Positions 10,703 to 18,019 of a stretch of 64,000 bases of DNA are shown piece after piece. The DNA lies in the NCBI GenBank assembly GCA_050942875.1, contig JBMNOD010000001.1, forward strand, positions 1 to 64,000, given 5' to 3'. Origin of the DNA: JAAZAI01 sp050942875 (GTDB lineage Bacteria; Verrucomicrobiota; Kiritimatiellia; RFP12; UBA3636). Position 1 is the first letter of the stretch. Each line of letters begins with the position of its first letter. The notes beneath the pieces are model-generated. The model had not been told where the DNA came from. It was given only the letters and a program-made list of their open reading frames with translations, and did not search any database. The position numbers and the translations under genes were made by a program.

Positions 10703-11401
10703 TCATTCGACGCTTTCGATTTCGACGCCGGGCAGTTGCTGGAGTTCATTGAGCAGGGCGCCGACGTCCACGGCGCGTTCGGGAACGGCGAGCGAGACCG
10801 TGATGCGGATGCGGTCCGCCACTTTCGTGGCGGAGTAGAAGGTCACCGAACGGCCTTCGCTTCGCAGGTTTTCCATTGCGTTCTTCGCCTCTTCCGCTCC
10901 GGTGGTCAGGAAGACGACGCGCATCTCGCGTTTGAGGTGGCCGATGCGGTGCGAGAGTTCGAGAAGGAGTTCAAAGCCGGCGAGCGTGAGCAGCGTGGCG
11001 AAGATGGCGACGGCATGGAGCCCCCCGCCCACGGCCATGCCGATCGCCGCCGTCGTCCAGAGCCCGGCCGCCGTCGTGAGCCCCACGACGGACCTGCGGT
11101 GGAGCACGATCGTCCCGGCGCCGATGAAGCCGATGCCCGTGACGACCTGCGCCGCCACGCGGGCGGGGTCGATCCGCACTTCGAAGCCCTCGCCCCATGC
11201 GCTGGCGAGGCCGGCCGAGACGCCCATGAAGCCGTATTGCGAGACAATGGTGAAAAGCGCCGAGCCGAGGCAAACGAGAAAGTGCGTCCGGAGCCCCGCC
11301 TCCTTCGAGCGGTATTCGCGCTCAAGTCCGACCAGTCCGCCCAGGACCACCGCCAGCAGAAGCCGACGCGCCATCATCCATTCAAATTCCATTGTTTCCA
11401 T
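10703..11401 (-). CDS. MgtC/SapB family membrane protein
   Basis: This 232-residue protein has four to five N-terminal membrane helices with the MgtC core (LLLAVVLGGLVGLEREY, GLRTHFLVCLGSALFT, RVAAQVVTGIGFIGAGTIV, GLTTAAGLWTTAAIGMAVG) and a C-terminal ACT-like cytoplasmic domain. MgtC relatives act in adaptation to low magnesium and acid stress and modulate membrane ATPase or metabolism. Most environmental members are uncharacterised. ATG 11401 lies inside the end of rbsK, 20 bp before its stop, with GGAC just upstream. ATG 11392 is an alternative. Overlap indicates one transcript with rbsK. Confidence 0.88.
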   Translation of the reverse strand: METMEFEWMMARRLLLAVVLGGLVGLEREYRSKEAGLRTHFLVCLGSALFTIVSQYGFMGVSAGLASAWGEGFEVRIDPARVAAQVVTGIGFIGAGTIVLHRRSVVGLTTAAGLWTTAAIGMAVGGGLHAVAIFATLLTLAGFELLLELSHRIGHLKREMRVVFLTTGAEEAKNAMENLRSEGRSVTFYSATKVADRIRITVSLAVPERAVDVGALLNELQQLPGVEIESVE

Positions 11402-12329
11402 CTGTCCTTTCGTCATTTTGCGCGGCCAGCCACGCTTCCACTTCGTTGATTGTCGGCACGGAGGGCGCCGCTCCATGTCGGGTCACGGCGATCGCCGCCG
11501 CCGCGGAGGCGAGTCGCAGCGCTTCTGTCGTTGTTACGCCTCGTGCCTGGCTTGCCAGGAAGAAGCCGGTGAACGTATCGCCCGCCGCCGTGGTGTCCAC
11601 CGCCTGCACGCGAAACGCCGGGACTTGTGAAACGGCTCCGTCCGTGTCTGCCGCAATCGCGCCGTCTTCGCCCAGCGTCATGATGATTTGCGCATGGGGA
11701 TGCAGCCGGCGCAGCGCTTCCAATGCTGCCGTCGGCGACCCGGGCGCCGCGACGCCGTGCAGATCCAGGAGTTGCACGCTTTCGATTTCGTTGACGACGA
11801 GGGTGTCCACAAGCTCCAGCGGCTGTGTCTCGACCCTGCCATCCATGGGCGCGGGGTTGAGCGCCACGCGCAGGCCGCGGGCCTTCGCGTCGCGAATGGC
11901 CTCCGCGATGGCGGATGTTTCGTTCTGGGCCAGCAGCAGGTCGCCGGGCTTGGCCGCGGCCAGCGCCGCGCGCACGGCGTCCGGCGTGAGGGTGGCATTG
12001 GCGCCGGGGGCGACGATGATGCAGTTGCGCCCTTGCGGATCGACCTGGATGATGGCGTGGCCCGTGGGGGTCTCGGCCTCGACCGTGATGGCCGAGACGT
12101 CGACGCCGTCGCGCTCCAGCGCGGCGAGCAGGGCGCGTCCGTCGGCGCCGATGGCGCCGATGTGGACGACCTGGGCCCCGGCGCGGGCCAGCGCCACGCT
12201 CTGGTTGAAGCCTTTGCCGCCGGCATGCGAGGCCAGTCCCCGGGACGTCATCGTTTCGCCCGGACGCACAAAATGATCCACAGCGTAAACGTGGTCGATG
12301 TTGATGGAGCCGAGGTTGTAGATTGTCAT
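11382..12329 (-). CDS. rbsK: Ribokinase-like PfkB family kinase
   Basis: This 315-residue protein has both PfkB signatures: the substrate loop SHAGGKGFNQSVALARAGA (about residues 34-52) and the ATP/anion-hole motif VDTTAAGDTFTGFF with the catalytic Asp. N-terminal GSINIDHVYAVDHFVRPGET is ribokinase-like. The likely reaction is ATP-dependent phosphorylation of ribose at O5; a related nucleoside or sugar substrate cannot be excluded. The upstream region keeps the last codons of uracil phosphoribosyltransferase (12334-12387), so an ancestral upp-rbsK salvage operon is likely, which supports a ribose or nucleoside role. Confidence 0.85.
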   Translation of the reverse strand: MTIYNLGSINIDHVYAVDHFVRPGETMTSRGLASHAGGKGFNQSVALARAGAQVVHIGAIGADGRALLAALERDGVDVSAITVEAETPTGHAIIQVDPQGRNCIIVAPGANATLTPDAVRAALAAAKPGDLLLAQNETSAIAEAIRDAKARGLRVALNPAPMDGRVETQPLELVDTLVVNEIESVQLLDLHGVAAPGSPTAALEALRRLHPHAQIIMTLGEDGAIAADTDGAVSQVPAFRVQAVDTTAAGDTFTGFFLASQARGVTTTEALRLASAAAAIAVTRHGAAPSVPTINEVEAWLAAQNDERTDGNNGI

Positions 12330-12333
12330 GGTT

Positions 12334-12387
12334 TCATTTCGTTCCGAAGAGCCGGTCGCCGGCGTCGCCGAGTCCCGGCACGATGCA
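12334..12387 (-). pseudogene. upp: 3' remnant of uracil phosphoribosyltransferase (upp)
   Basis: On the minus strand, directly after the sulfatase-like gene's TGA and in the same frame, the sequence encodes CIVPGLGDAGDRLFGTK and a stop. This is the very conserved C-terminal end of Upp (usually YIVPGLGDAGDRxFGTK), the PRPP-dependent enzyme converting uracil to UMP. The other roughly 190 codons are missing. The remnant ends 4 bp before rbsK. Confidence 0.85.
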
Positions 12388-14028
12388 TCAGGGCTGCTGG
12401 AGGGATTGTTTCAGCTGCTTCGCCGCCGTGTGATCCGGTCTGAGCTTGAGCACGTTGTTGAGAATGCCGACGGCATTGTTGGTCTGTCCGGTTTCGAGCT
12501 GGAGGCGAACCAGTTGCATCATCACTTCGGTGCTTCGCGGCTCAAGCCATGCGGCGCGGTTGAGGCATTCCGAGGCCGACTGGAATTCCTTGTGGGCGAG
12601 CAGCGTCGCCCCTGCATTGGCGAGCAGTTGCGCCAGCTCGCGGCGCACGAAGGCGTCGGCGGGATTGAGCAAAAAGGCGGTTTCCGCCTTGTCGATGGCG
12701 GCGGGGACGTTGCCGACGATCTGGTGGCACTTCGCCTGCTGGCGGTAGGCGTAGACCATGTTGTAGCCCAGTTCGCTCACCTTGGCGAACGCGTTGCAGG
12801 CGGCCATGGCGTCGCGCGCCAGTCCGTGCTGCTCGCCAAGCCATTCGTGGAAGATCGGCACCTCCGGGTAGTCCTCCACGAGCGCCGCCGCCGCGGCAAG
12901 GGCGTTGGTGCCGGTGCGCCCGAGCACCTCGACCGCCCGGCGCATGCGTTCGGCGCCCGGCGCATCGACGGCGCGATCCGCACGCGCGCCTGCACAAGGC
13001 GGGATCAGCCCTTCGCCCAGGTGCCGGTTCATCTTGAGCACCGTCCGCTCCGCCTGCGTCGCCATGGGTTGCGGCGTCACGGGGCCGAGCCCCAGGGCGG
13101 GCGCCGAGGCCATGCCCTCGGCGATTTGCAGCGGCGGCAGCCGGAAGACGTACCAGGGCATGATCGTCTCGCGATACGCTTCGTCGGCGCGGTCGGTCGG
13201 CGCCGGCTTGCCGAGCGCCGCGGCCTCGATCAGGCCGCGCACGGCGGCGAGGGAGCGCGGCGTCGCTTGCGGACCGCTCTCCGGCAGCCCCGAGATCGAG
13301 GCCGACACGCGCGTCGCGGCGTCGTCGAGCGAGAAGCCGACGAACGGCGCGGCAGGTTCGAGGGCGAAGAGCGGCACGACCGCCCGGATGGCGCGGTCGT
13401 CGCCAATCGAATTGAACAGCCGCTGGATTTCCTTGGCGGCGGTGTCCGCCGCGGCGTCGAGCACGTCGGTCTTCGCCGGCGGAATGCCGGCGAACGGCGC
13501 GATGTGGAGCCAGATGAACGCCGGGCGTCCGCGCCCGTCCTTGGCGCGGGCGAACGCCAGCGCGGCGTCCACGAGATCCGAGGGCGGCGCGGTCAGCGCC
13601 CCGGCGATGTTCGTGGGCGAGAGCTTCGCCTGGTAGACGTCGAAGCCGTTTGTGAGCCCGTGCCGGGGGCTGAGCGCGACGGTCGCGAGGAATGCGCCTG
13701 TTCGGTAGCCTTCCTGCCGCAGGGTTTCGGCCAGGGTGTCGGCTTCCGGCGCGAGTGCGCCGATGCCGTTGACGCGCAGCCCGTGCTCCGGCGGCAGGCG
13801 CCCCGTGAGGACCGTGGCCGCCGCCGGCAAGGTCGAGGGCGACGTCGTGTACATGTTGGTGAAAACGACCGCCGGGCTGCCGTGGAGCGCCTCGATGCCG
13901 GGCAGGTTGCCCTCGAGGGTCACGAGCACCACGTCGGGACGGGGGCTTCGCCTGGCGCATCCGGTTGTTCCAGCGAGAAGGACGACTGCGGACAGCGCCC
14001 CGAAAAGTTTGACTGTTTTGTTCATCAT
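12388..14028 (-). CDS. Sulfatase-like lipoprotein with C-terminal TPR repeats, catalytic site degenerate
   Basis: This 546-residue protein has a lipoprotein signal (hydrophobic stretch ending TTGC at residues 21-24). An alkaline phosphatase-superfamily fold follows: DVVLVTLEGNLPGIEALHG, then SPSTLPAAATVLTGRLPPEHGL in place of the usual CxPSRxxxLTGxxPxxHG. The nucleophile Cys/Ser and the N-terminal metal-binding Asp pair are not recognisable, so hydrolase activity is doubtful. Residues from about 400 to the end form three or four TPR-like repeats. A surface binding or scaffold role is a guess. Start ATG 14028 (or 14025) follows a TATAAT by 7 nt. Its stop abuts the upp remnant. Confidence 0.7.
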   Translation of the reverse strand: MMNKTVKLFGALSAVVLLAGTTGCARRSPRPDVVLVTLEGNLPGIEALHGSPAVVFTNMYTTSPSTLPAAATVLTGRLPPEHGLRVNGIGALAPEADTLAETLRQEGYRTGAFLATVALSPRHGLTNGFDVYQAKLSPTNIAGALTAPPSDLVDAALAFARAKDGRGRPAFIWLHIAPFAGIPPAKTDVLDAAADTAAKEIQRLFNSIGDDRAIRAVVPLFALEPAAPFVGFSLDDAATRVSASISGLPESGPQATPRSLAAVRGLIEAAALGKPAPTDRADEAYRETIMPWYVFRLPPLQIAEGMASAPALGLGPVTPQPMATQAERTVLKMNRHLGEGLIPPCAGARADRAVDAPGAERMRRAVEVLGRTGTNALAAAAALVEDYPEVPIFHEWLGEQHGLARDAMAACNAFAKVSELGYNMVYAYRQQAKCHQIVGNVPAAIDKAETAFLLNPADAFVRRELAQLLANAGATLLAHKEFQSASECLNRAAWLEPRSTEVMMQLVRLQLETGQTNNAVGILNNVLKLRPDHTAAKQLKQSLQQP

Positions 14029-14035
14029 GCTGGCG

Positions 14036-14064
14036 ATTATAACCGCTCTTCTTCCCTCTATAAA
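14036..14064 (-). promoter_or_regulatory. Promoter of the sulfatase-like lipoprotein gene (leaderless type)
   Basis: TTTATA, a 17-bp spacer and a perfect TATAAT (complement of 14036-14041) end 7 nt before the ATG. The -35 box is only a moderate match. Confidence 0.45.
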
Positions 14065-14094
14065 GCGGAAAGTTCTCTACCAAGCGGAAAGTTG
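14063..14094. repeat. Short direct repeat AAGCGGAAAGTT x2
   Basis: AAGCGGAAAGTT occurs at 14063 and again about 19 bp later, next to the lipoprotein promoter. Confidence 0.7.
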
Positions 14095-14107
14095 CTGGTT
14101 TTTGGGG

Positions 14108-14150
14108 TTTTTGGGGTCTGTCCCCAAGGGTTTTTGGGGTCTGTCCCCAA
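14108..14150. repeat. Tandem palindromic unit TTTTTGGGGTCTGTCCCCAA, two copies
   Basis: Two exact copies (14108-14127, 14131-14150) at a 23-bp period. Each can fold as TTGGGG-TCTGT-CCCCAA. Similar GGGGACAGACCCC palindromes are scattered in many bacterial genomes, sometimes near Y1/RAYT transposases; that link is from memory and not shown here. Confidence 0.85.
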
Positions 14151-14162
14151 GATTGCATCGGT

Positions 14163-14302
14163 CGTTCCCGTTCCCGTCCCCGTACACGTTCACGTTCGCG
14201 TTCACGTACTCGTTCACGTTCCCGTCCCCGTACTCGTCCCCGTACTCGTTCGCGTATTTCGTGAACGTGAACCGCTTCGCTGTGAACGGGTACGGGTACG
14301 GG
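14163..14302. repeat. Hexanucleotide tandem repeat CGTNCN with inverted follow-on
   Basis: Sixteen consecutive 6-bp units of the form CGTTCC/CGTCCC/CGTACT/CGTTCA/CGTTCG run from 14163 to 14258. The complementary units GTGAAC and GGGTAC follow at 14260-14302, so the tract can fold back on itself. The region lies between the lipoprotein gene and fabD and codes for nothing convincing. Confidence 0.9.
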
Positions 14303-14397
14303 GTTCCACGGGGCGGGTTCCATCACCCCATTGAGGGGCGTTTCAGCCCCCAATTCAAAGAAAAAGGCTGTTTTTTTGAAATATTGTCATTTCGGTG

Positions 14398-14426
14398 TTT
14401 TCAAATCGCTTCAAATGTGCGATAAT
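14398..14426 (+). promoter_or_regulatory. Promoter of the fab cluster
   Basis: TTTTCA (14398-14403), a 17-bp spacer and GATAAT (14421-14426) lie about 57 bp upstream of fabD, just after the repeat tract. Confidence 0.45.
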
Positions 14427-14482
14427 GAGATGTGTTTTTTCCCCCCGAAGTCATTTTCAGTGTTCCCGTTGGAGATTCTTTT

Positions 14483-15412
14483 ATGAGCAGCATCGCCGCG
14501 ATTTTCGCAGGACAGGGCGCCCAGGCCGTCGGCATGGGCAAGGATCTTGCCGCCGCCGATCCGGACTGCGCCGCGCTCTTTGCGAAGGCTGACGACATCC
14601 TCGGATTCAAGCTCTCCGACATTTGCTTCGAGGGTCCGGCAGAGGAATTGGCGAAGACGAACATCTGCCAGCCGGCGATTTTCGTGATGAGCGCCGCCTG
14701 CTTCGTCGCGCTGCGCAAGGCTCGTCCTGAAGCGTCGTTCTGTTGCGCCGCCGGCTTGAGCCTCGGCGAATGGACGGCGCTTTGGGCTGCGGAAGCGATT
14801 TCCTTCGAAGAGGCCGTTCGCATCCTCGAGGCGCGCGGCCGCTTCATGCAGGAGGCTTGCGAGGCGAATCCCTCCGGCATGGTGTCCATCCTGCGCGTCC
14901 CCGTCGAGACCGTCGCCGAGATCGCGTCTGCGACGGGCTGCACGGTGGCGAACTACAATTCCGCCGAGCAGACCGTGCTTTCGGGCACGAAGGACGCCGT
15001 GGAGGCCGCCGCGAAGCTGGCGGCGGAGAAGGGCGCCCGGGCGGTGCCGCTGCAGGTCGCTGGCGGCTACCATTCCGCTTTCATGGCTTCCGCCGCCGAG
15101 AAGCTGGCTCCCGTTCTGGCCGATGCCAAGATTCAGGCGCCGTCGATCCCGGTTCTTTCCAATTTCACGGGCAAGCCGCATGGCGGCCCGGATGAAATCC
15201 GGAAGGCCATGCTTGCGCAGGTCACCGGCTCCGTTCGTTGGACCGACAACGTGGCGTGGATGAGTGGGAACGGCGCCACGACGTTTGTCGAGTTCGGTCC
15301 CGGCAAGGTCCTCACCGGCTTGATCAAGCGCGCCGTGCCCGAGGCGGCGTTGCACAACGTCGCGACCGCCGAGCAGGCGCAAGCCGCCGCGGCCGCCCTC
15401 TCCAATTTGTGA
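14483..15412 (+). CDS. fabD: Malonyl-CoA:ACP transacylase
   Basis: This 309-residue enzyme loads malonate from CoA onto acyl carrier protein for fatty acid synthesis in the cytoplasm. Motifs include FAGQGAQAVGMG at the N-terminus, the nucleophile elbow GLSLGEW (Ser about residue 92) and the catalytic His in GGYHSAFM. ATG 14483 is preceded by GGAG (14471-14474) at 8 nt; the longer frame from 14432 lacks a site. It is the first gene of the fabD-fabG-acpP-fabF cluster. Confidence 0.95.
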   Translation: MSSIAAIFAGQGAQAVGMGKDLAAADPDCAALFAKADDILGFKLSDICFEGPAEELAKTNICQPAIFVMSAACFVALRKARPEASFCCAAGLSLGEWTALWAAEAISFEEAVRILEARGRFMQEACEANPSGMVSILRVPVETVAEIASATGCTVANYNSAEQTVLSGTKDAVEAAAKLAAEKGARAVPLQVAGGYHSAFMASAAEKLAPVLADAKIQAPSIPVLSNFTGKPHGGPDEIRKAMLAQVTGSVRWTDNVAWMSGNGATTFVEFGPGKVLTGLIKRAVPEAALHNVATAEQAQAAAAALSNL

Positions 15413-15510
15413 TTCGTGATTTTAAATTCGTGATTTTCCCTAGTCACCAACCCCTAGCCGCTAGCCGCTGGCCGCTCTCCCAACTCCTAACCCCTAGTCC
15501 CCAACCCCTA
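15413..15510. repeat. fabD-fabG spacer: C-rich heptamer-type repeats
   Basis: After ATTCGTGATTTT repeated twice, the spacer becomes a run of CTAACCCC/CTAGCCG-type units (15440-15510) that ends directly at the fabG ATG. Similar 7-nt-period units occur in the next two spacers of this cluster. Confidence 0.8.
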
Positions 15511-16245
15511 ATGAAGACAGCACTGATTACAGGATCCGCGCGCGGCATCGGTCGCGCCATTTGCGAACGACTGGCGGCCGACGGCGTTGACAACATCGCC
15601 GTCTGCGACCTCCAGGCCGACTGGTGCGCCGAGACCGTCGAGGCCGTCAAGGCGCTCGGTCGCAATGCCGAAGGCTTTGCGATGAACGTCGCGGACGCCG
15701 CCGGCGTCGAGGCCGCGGTCAACGCCATCCTCGAGCGTTTCGGCCAGATCGACATCTGCGTGAACAACGCCGGCATCACGAAGGACGGCTTGCTGATGCG
15801 CATGGGCGAAGCGGAGTGGGACGCCGTGCTCGACATCAATCTCAAGGGCGCGTTCCTCGTCACCAAGGCCGTTGTGAAGCCCATGATGAAGGCCCGCTCC
15901 GGCTCCATCGTCAACATCGCCTCGATCATCGGCCTCATGGGCAACGCCGGGCAGGCCAACTACGCGGCGTCCAAGGGCGGCCTGATCGCCTTTACGAAGT
16001 CCTGCGCCCGCGAGTTCGCCTCGCGCAACATCCGCGTCAACGCCGTCGCCCCCGGCTTCATCCAGTCGAAGATGACGGACGTGCTGCCGGAGGACGTGAA
16101 GGCCAGGATGCTCGAAGCCATTCCCATGAAGGCCCTGGGCCAGCCTTCCGACATTGCCAAGGCCGTCGCCTTCCTCGCCAGCGACAACGCCTCGTACATC
16201 ACCGGCCAGGTTCTCAGCGTCAACGGCGGCATGCTGATGCCGTAG
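15511..16245 (+). CDS. fabG: 3-oxoacyl-ACP reductase
   Basis: This 244-residue SDR enzyme reduces 3-ketoacyl-ACP with NADPH. It shows the dinucleotide motif TGSARGIGRAI, NNAG, and the Ser-Tyr-Lys triad in NIASIIGLMGNAGQANYAASKGG, and it ends with the family's ITGQVLSVNGGM. ATG 15511 gives the standard N-terminus MKTALITGSARGIG. There is no Shine-Dalgarno: a pyrimidine-rich heptamer repeat abuts the start codon, so translation initiation here is unusual. Confidence 0.96.
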   Translation: MKTALITGSARGIGRAICERLAADGVDNIAVCDLQADWCAETVEAVKALGRNAEGFAMNVADAAGVEAAVNAILERFGQIDICVNNAGITKDGLLMRMGEAEWDAVLDINLKGAFLVTKAVVKPMMKARSGSIVNIASIIGLMGNAGQANYAASKGGLIAFTKSCAREFASRNIRVNAVAPGFIQSKMTDVLPEDVKARMLEAIPMKALGQPSDIAKAVAFLASDNASYITGQVLSVNGGMLMP

Positions 16246-16252
16246 TCGAAAC

Positions 16253-16313
16253 TTGAAATTGGAAATTGGAAATTTGGCTAACTCCTGACTCCTGACTCCT
16301 AACTTCTAACCCC
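16253..16313. repeat. fabG-acpP spacer: GAAATTG and CTAACTC short tandem repeats
   Basis: TTGAAATTGGAAATTGGAAA at 16253 is followed by five heptamers of the form CTAACTC/CTGACTC/CTAACTT from 16278 to 16313, matching the type seen before fabG. Confidence 0.8.
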
Positions 16314-16361
16314 TTCATTTTCCCTAACAACCTGCAACAACAAAAAAGCAAGGATAAAACC

Positions 16362-16619
16362 ATGACCATCGAAGAAAAAGTCAAACAGATCGTAATCGAC
16401 AGCCTCCACTGCGAAGAGCAGCAGGTCAAGCCCGAAGCCAACTTCGTCAACGACCTGGGCGCCGACTCCCTGGATCGCGCCGAGCTCGTGATGAACATCG
16501 AGGACGCCTTCAAGGACTACATCGGCGAGAGCATCCCCGAGTCCGAGGCCGAGAAGCTCGAGACCGTGGGCGCCGTCGTCGAGTTCATCCGTTCGAAGGG
16601 TGTTCCCGAGAATCTGTAG
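16362..16619 (+). CDS. acpP: Acyl carrier protein
   Basis: This 85-residue acidic protein carries growing acyl chains on 4'-phosphopantetheine attached to the serine of LGADSLDRAELVM. The length and acidic composition fit ACP. AAGGA (16350-16354) lies 7 nt upstream of the ATG. It lies between fabG and fabF, the usual order. Confidence 0.97.
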   Translation: MTIEEKVKQIVIDSLHCEEQQVKPEANFVNDLGADSLDRAELVMNIEDAFKDYIGESIPESEAEKLETVGAVVEFIRSKGVPENL

Positions 16620-16629
16620 GCTCCCACAC

Positions 16630-16722
16630 GCCCGGCCTTTTGCCGGGGCCTATCTCTGAACGGCGGGCGCGGCATTGTCCGCGCCGTCGTTCTCGTCCAT
16701 TTTCCCGCGGCGCGGGTTTTGC
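16630..16722 (+). terminator. Hairpins in the acpP-fabF spacer (possible attenuator)
   Basis: CCCGGC-CTTTT-GCCGGG (about 16631-16647) lies soon after the acpP stop. GGCGCGG-CATTGT-CCGCGCC follows, then CCCGC-GGC-GCGGG-TTTT (about 16704-16722). A further hairpin, AACTGC-GAG-GCAGTT (16738-16752), lies just before the fabF ATG. Partial termination could let acpP outnumber fabF transcripts; this is inference. Confidence 0.5.
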
Positions 16723-16758
16723 GCCGAAAACCATGGAACTGCGAGGCAGTTGATAATT

Positions 16759-17994
16759 ATGAAGCGTACAGTCATCACCGGCATGGGCGTTGTTTCCCCA
16801 TTGGGCTCTGATCTCGACACGTTCTGGTCCCGTCTTGTCGCCGGCACCAACGGCGTCGGCAAGATCACGCACTTCGACGCCTCGAACTTCCCCGTCCAGA
16901 TCGCCGCTGAAGTGAAGGAATTCAACGTCAATGACTTCATTGATCCGAAGTCCCAGCGCCGCATGGACACGTTTACTCATTTCGCCATTGCGGCTTCCGC
17001 CTTGGCCGTCAAGGATTCCGGCATCGATTTCGCCGCCAACGACCCTTACCGGTGTGGTTGCATCGTCTCCTCGGGCGTTGGCGGCATTGGCACCACGGAA
17101 GTCGAAGTTCTCCGGATGCAGGAGCGGGGTCCCACGCGCGTCTCCCCCTTTTGCATTCCACAGATCATCGTCAACATCGCTTCCGGCATGGTCGCCATTG
17201 AGCATGGGCTCAAGGGGCCGAACTTCGCTGTCGTCTCCGCCTGTGCCTCGGGTCTGCACAGCTTGGGCAGCGCCATGCGAATCATCGAGCGCGGCGAGGC
17301 GGACGTCATGCTTGCCGGCGGCGCCGAAGCCGCGGTCAGCCCCGTTTCCATCGCCGGCTTCGCGGCGCTCCATGCGCTTTCCCGCCGCAACGACGACCCT
17401 GCCACGGCTTCCCGTCCGTTCGACAAGGATCGCGACGGCTTCATCATGGGCGAAGGCGGCGCCGTGCTCGTCCTTGAGGAATACGAGCACGCCCGCAAGC
17501 GCGGCGCCCGCATCTACGCCGAGGTCACTGGCTTCGGTCAGACGTGCGACGCCTTCCACATGACGGCGCCGGCCGACGACGGTCAAGGCTTCACCCGCGC
17601 CATGACCAACGCCATGAAGGAGGCCGGCGTCACGGGCGATCAGGTTGACTACGTCAATGCCCACGGGACTTCCACGCCGCTGAACGACCGCATCGAGACC
17701 GCCGCGATCAAGGCCGCCTTTGGAGAAGAAGCCGCCCGGCGCGTCATGGTCTCGTCCTCGAAGTCCATGACCGGCCACATGCTCGGCGCCGCCGGCGCCA
17801 TCGAGTCGGTCGTCTGCGCGCTCGCCATCCACAACGGCGTCGTGCCGCCGACGATCAACTACACCACGCCCGATCCCGACTGCGATCTCGACTACGTGCC
17901 GAACACGGCCCGCGAGGCGAAGGTCGACGTCTGCGTGAACAATTCGCTTGGCTTTGGCGGCCACAACGCGTGCGCCATCTTCAAGAGGGTCTAG
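16759..17994 (+). CDS. fabF: 3-oxoacyl-ACP synthase II
   Basis: This 411-residue condensing enzyme extends acyl-ACP with malonyl-ACP. The Cys-His-His triad is visible in VSACASGLHS, NAHGTSTPLND and KSMTGHMLGAAG. It starts MKRTVITGMGVVSPLGSD at 16759, like homologues. GAGG is 12 nt upstream, within the loop of a perfect hairpin (AACTGC/GCAGTT), which may tune translation. It ends convergent with rlmN, 25 bp away. Confidence 0.97.
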   Translation: MKRTVITGMGVVSPLGSDLDTFWSRLVAGTNGVGKITHFDASNFPVQIAAEVKEFNVNDFIDPKSQRRMDTFTHFAIAASALAVKDSGIDFAANDPYRCGCIVSSGVGGIGTTEVEVLRMQERGPTRVSPFCIPQIIVNIASGMVAIEHGLKGPNFAVVSACASGLHSLGSAMRIIERGEADVMLAGGAEAAVSPVSIAGFAALHALSRRNDDPATASRPFDKDRDGFIMGEGGAVLVLEEYEHARKRGARIYAEVTGFGQTCDAFHMTAPADDGQGFTRAMTNAMKEAGVTGDQVDYVNAHGTSTPLNDRIETAAIKAAFGEEAARRVMVSSSKSMTGHMLGAAGAIESVVCALAIHNGVVPPTINYTTPDPDCDLDYVPNTAREAKVDVCVNNSLGFGGHNACAIFKRV

Positions 17995-18016
17995 CCGAAC
18001 CCTGAACCCTAGACCC
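17987..18016. terminator. Bidirectional hairpin between fabF and rlmN
   Basis: GGGTCTAG (17987-17994) pairs with CTAGACCC (18009-18016), sharing the fabF stop codon. The loop again contains the AACCCTG/AACCCTA heptamer. There is no strong T run. Confidence 0.45.
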
Positions 18017-18019
18017 CGG

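Noticed and set aside
12328..14334. Long plus-strand frame with a Val-Pro/Val-His dipeptide tail
   Set aside because: It is antisense to the lipoprotein gene, and the dipeptides come from the hexamer repeat. High GC keeps this frame free of stops.
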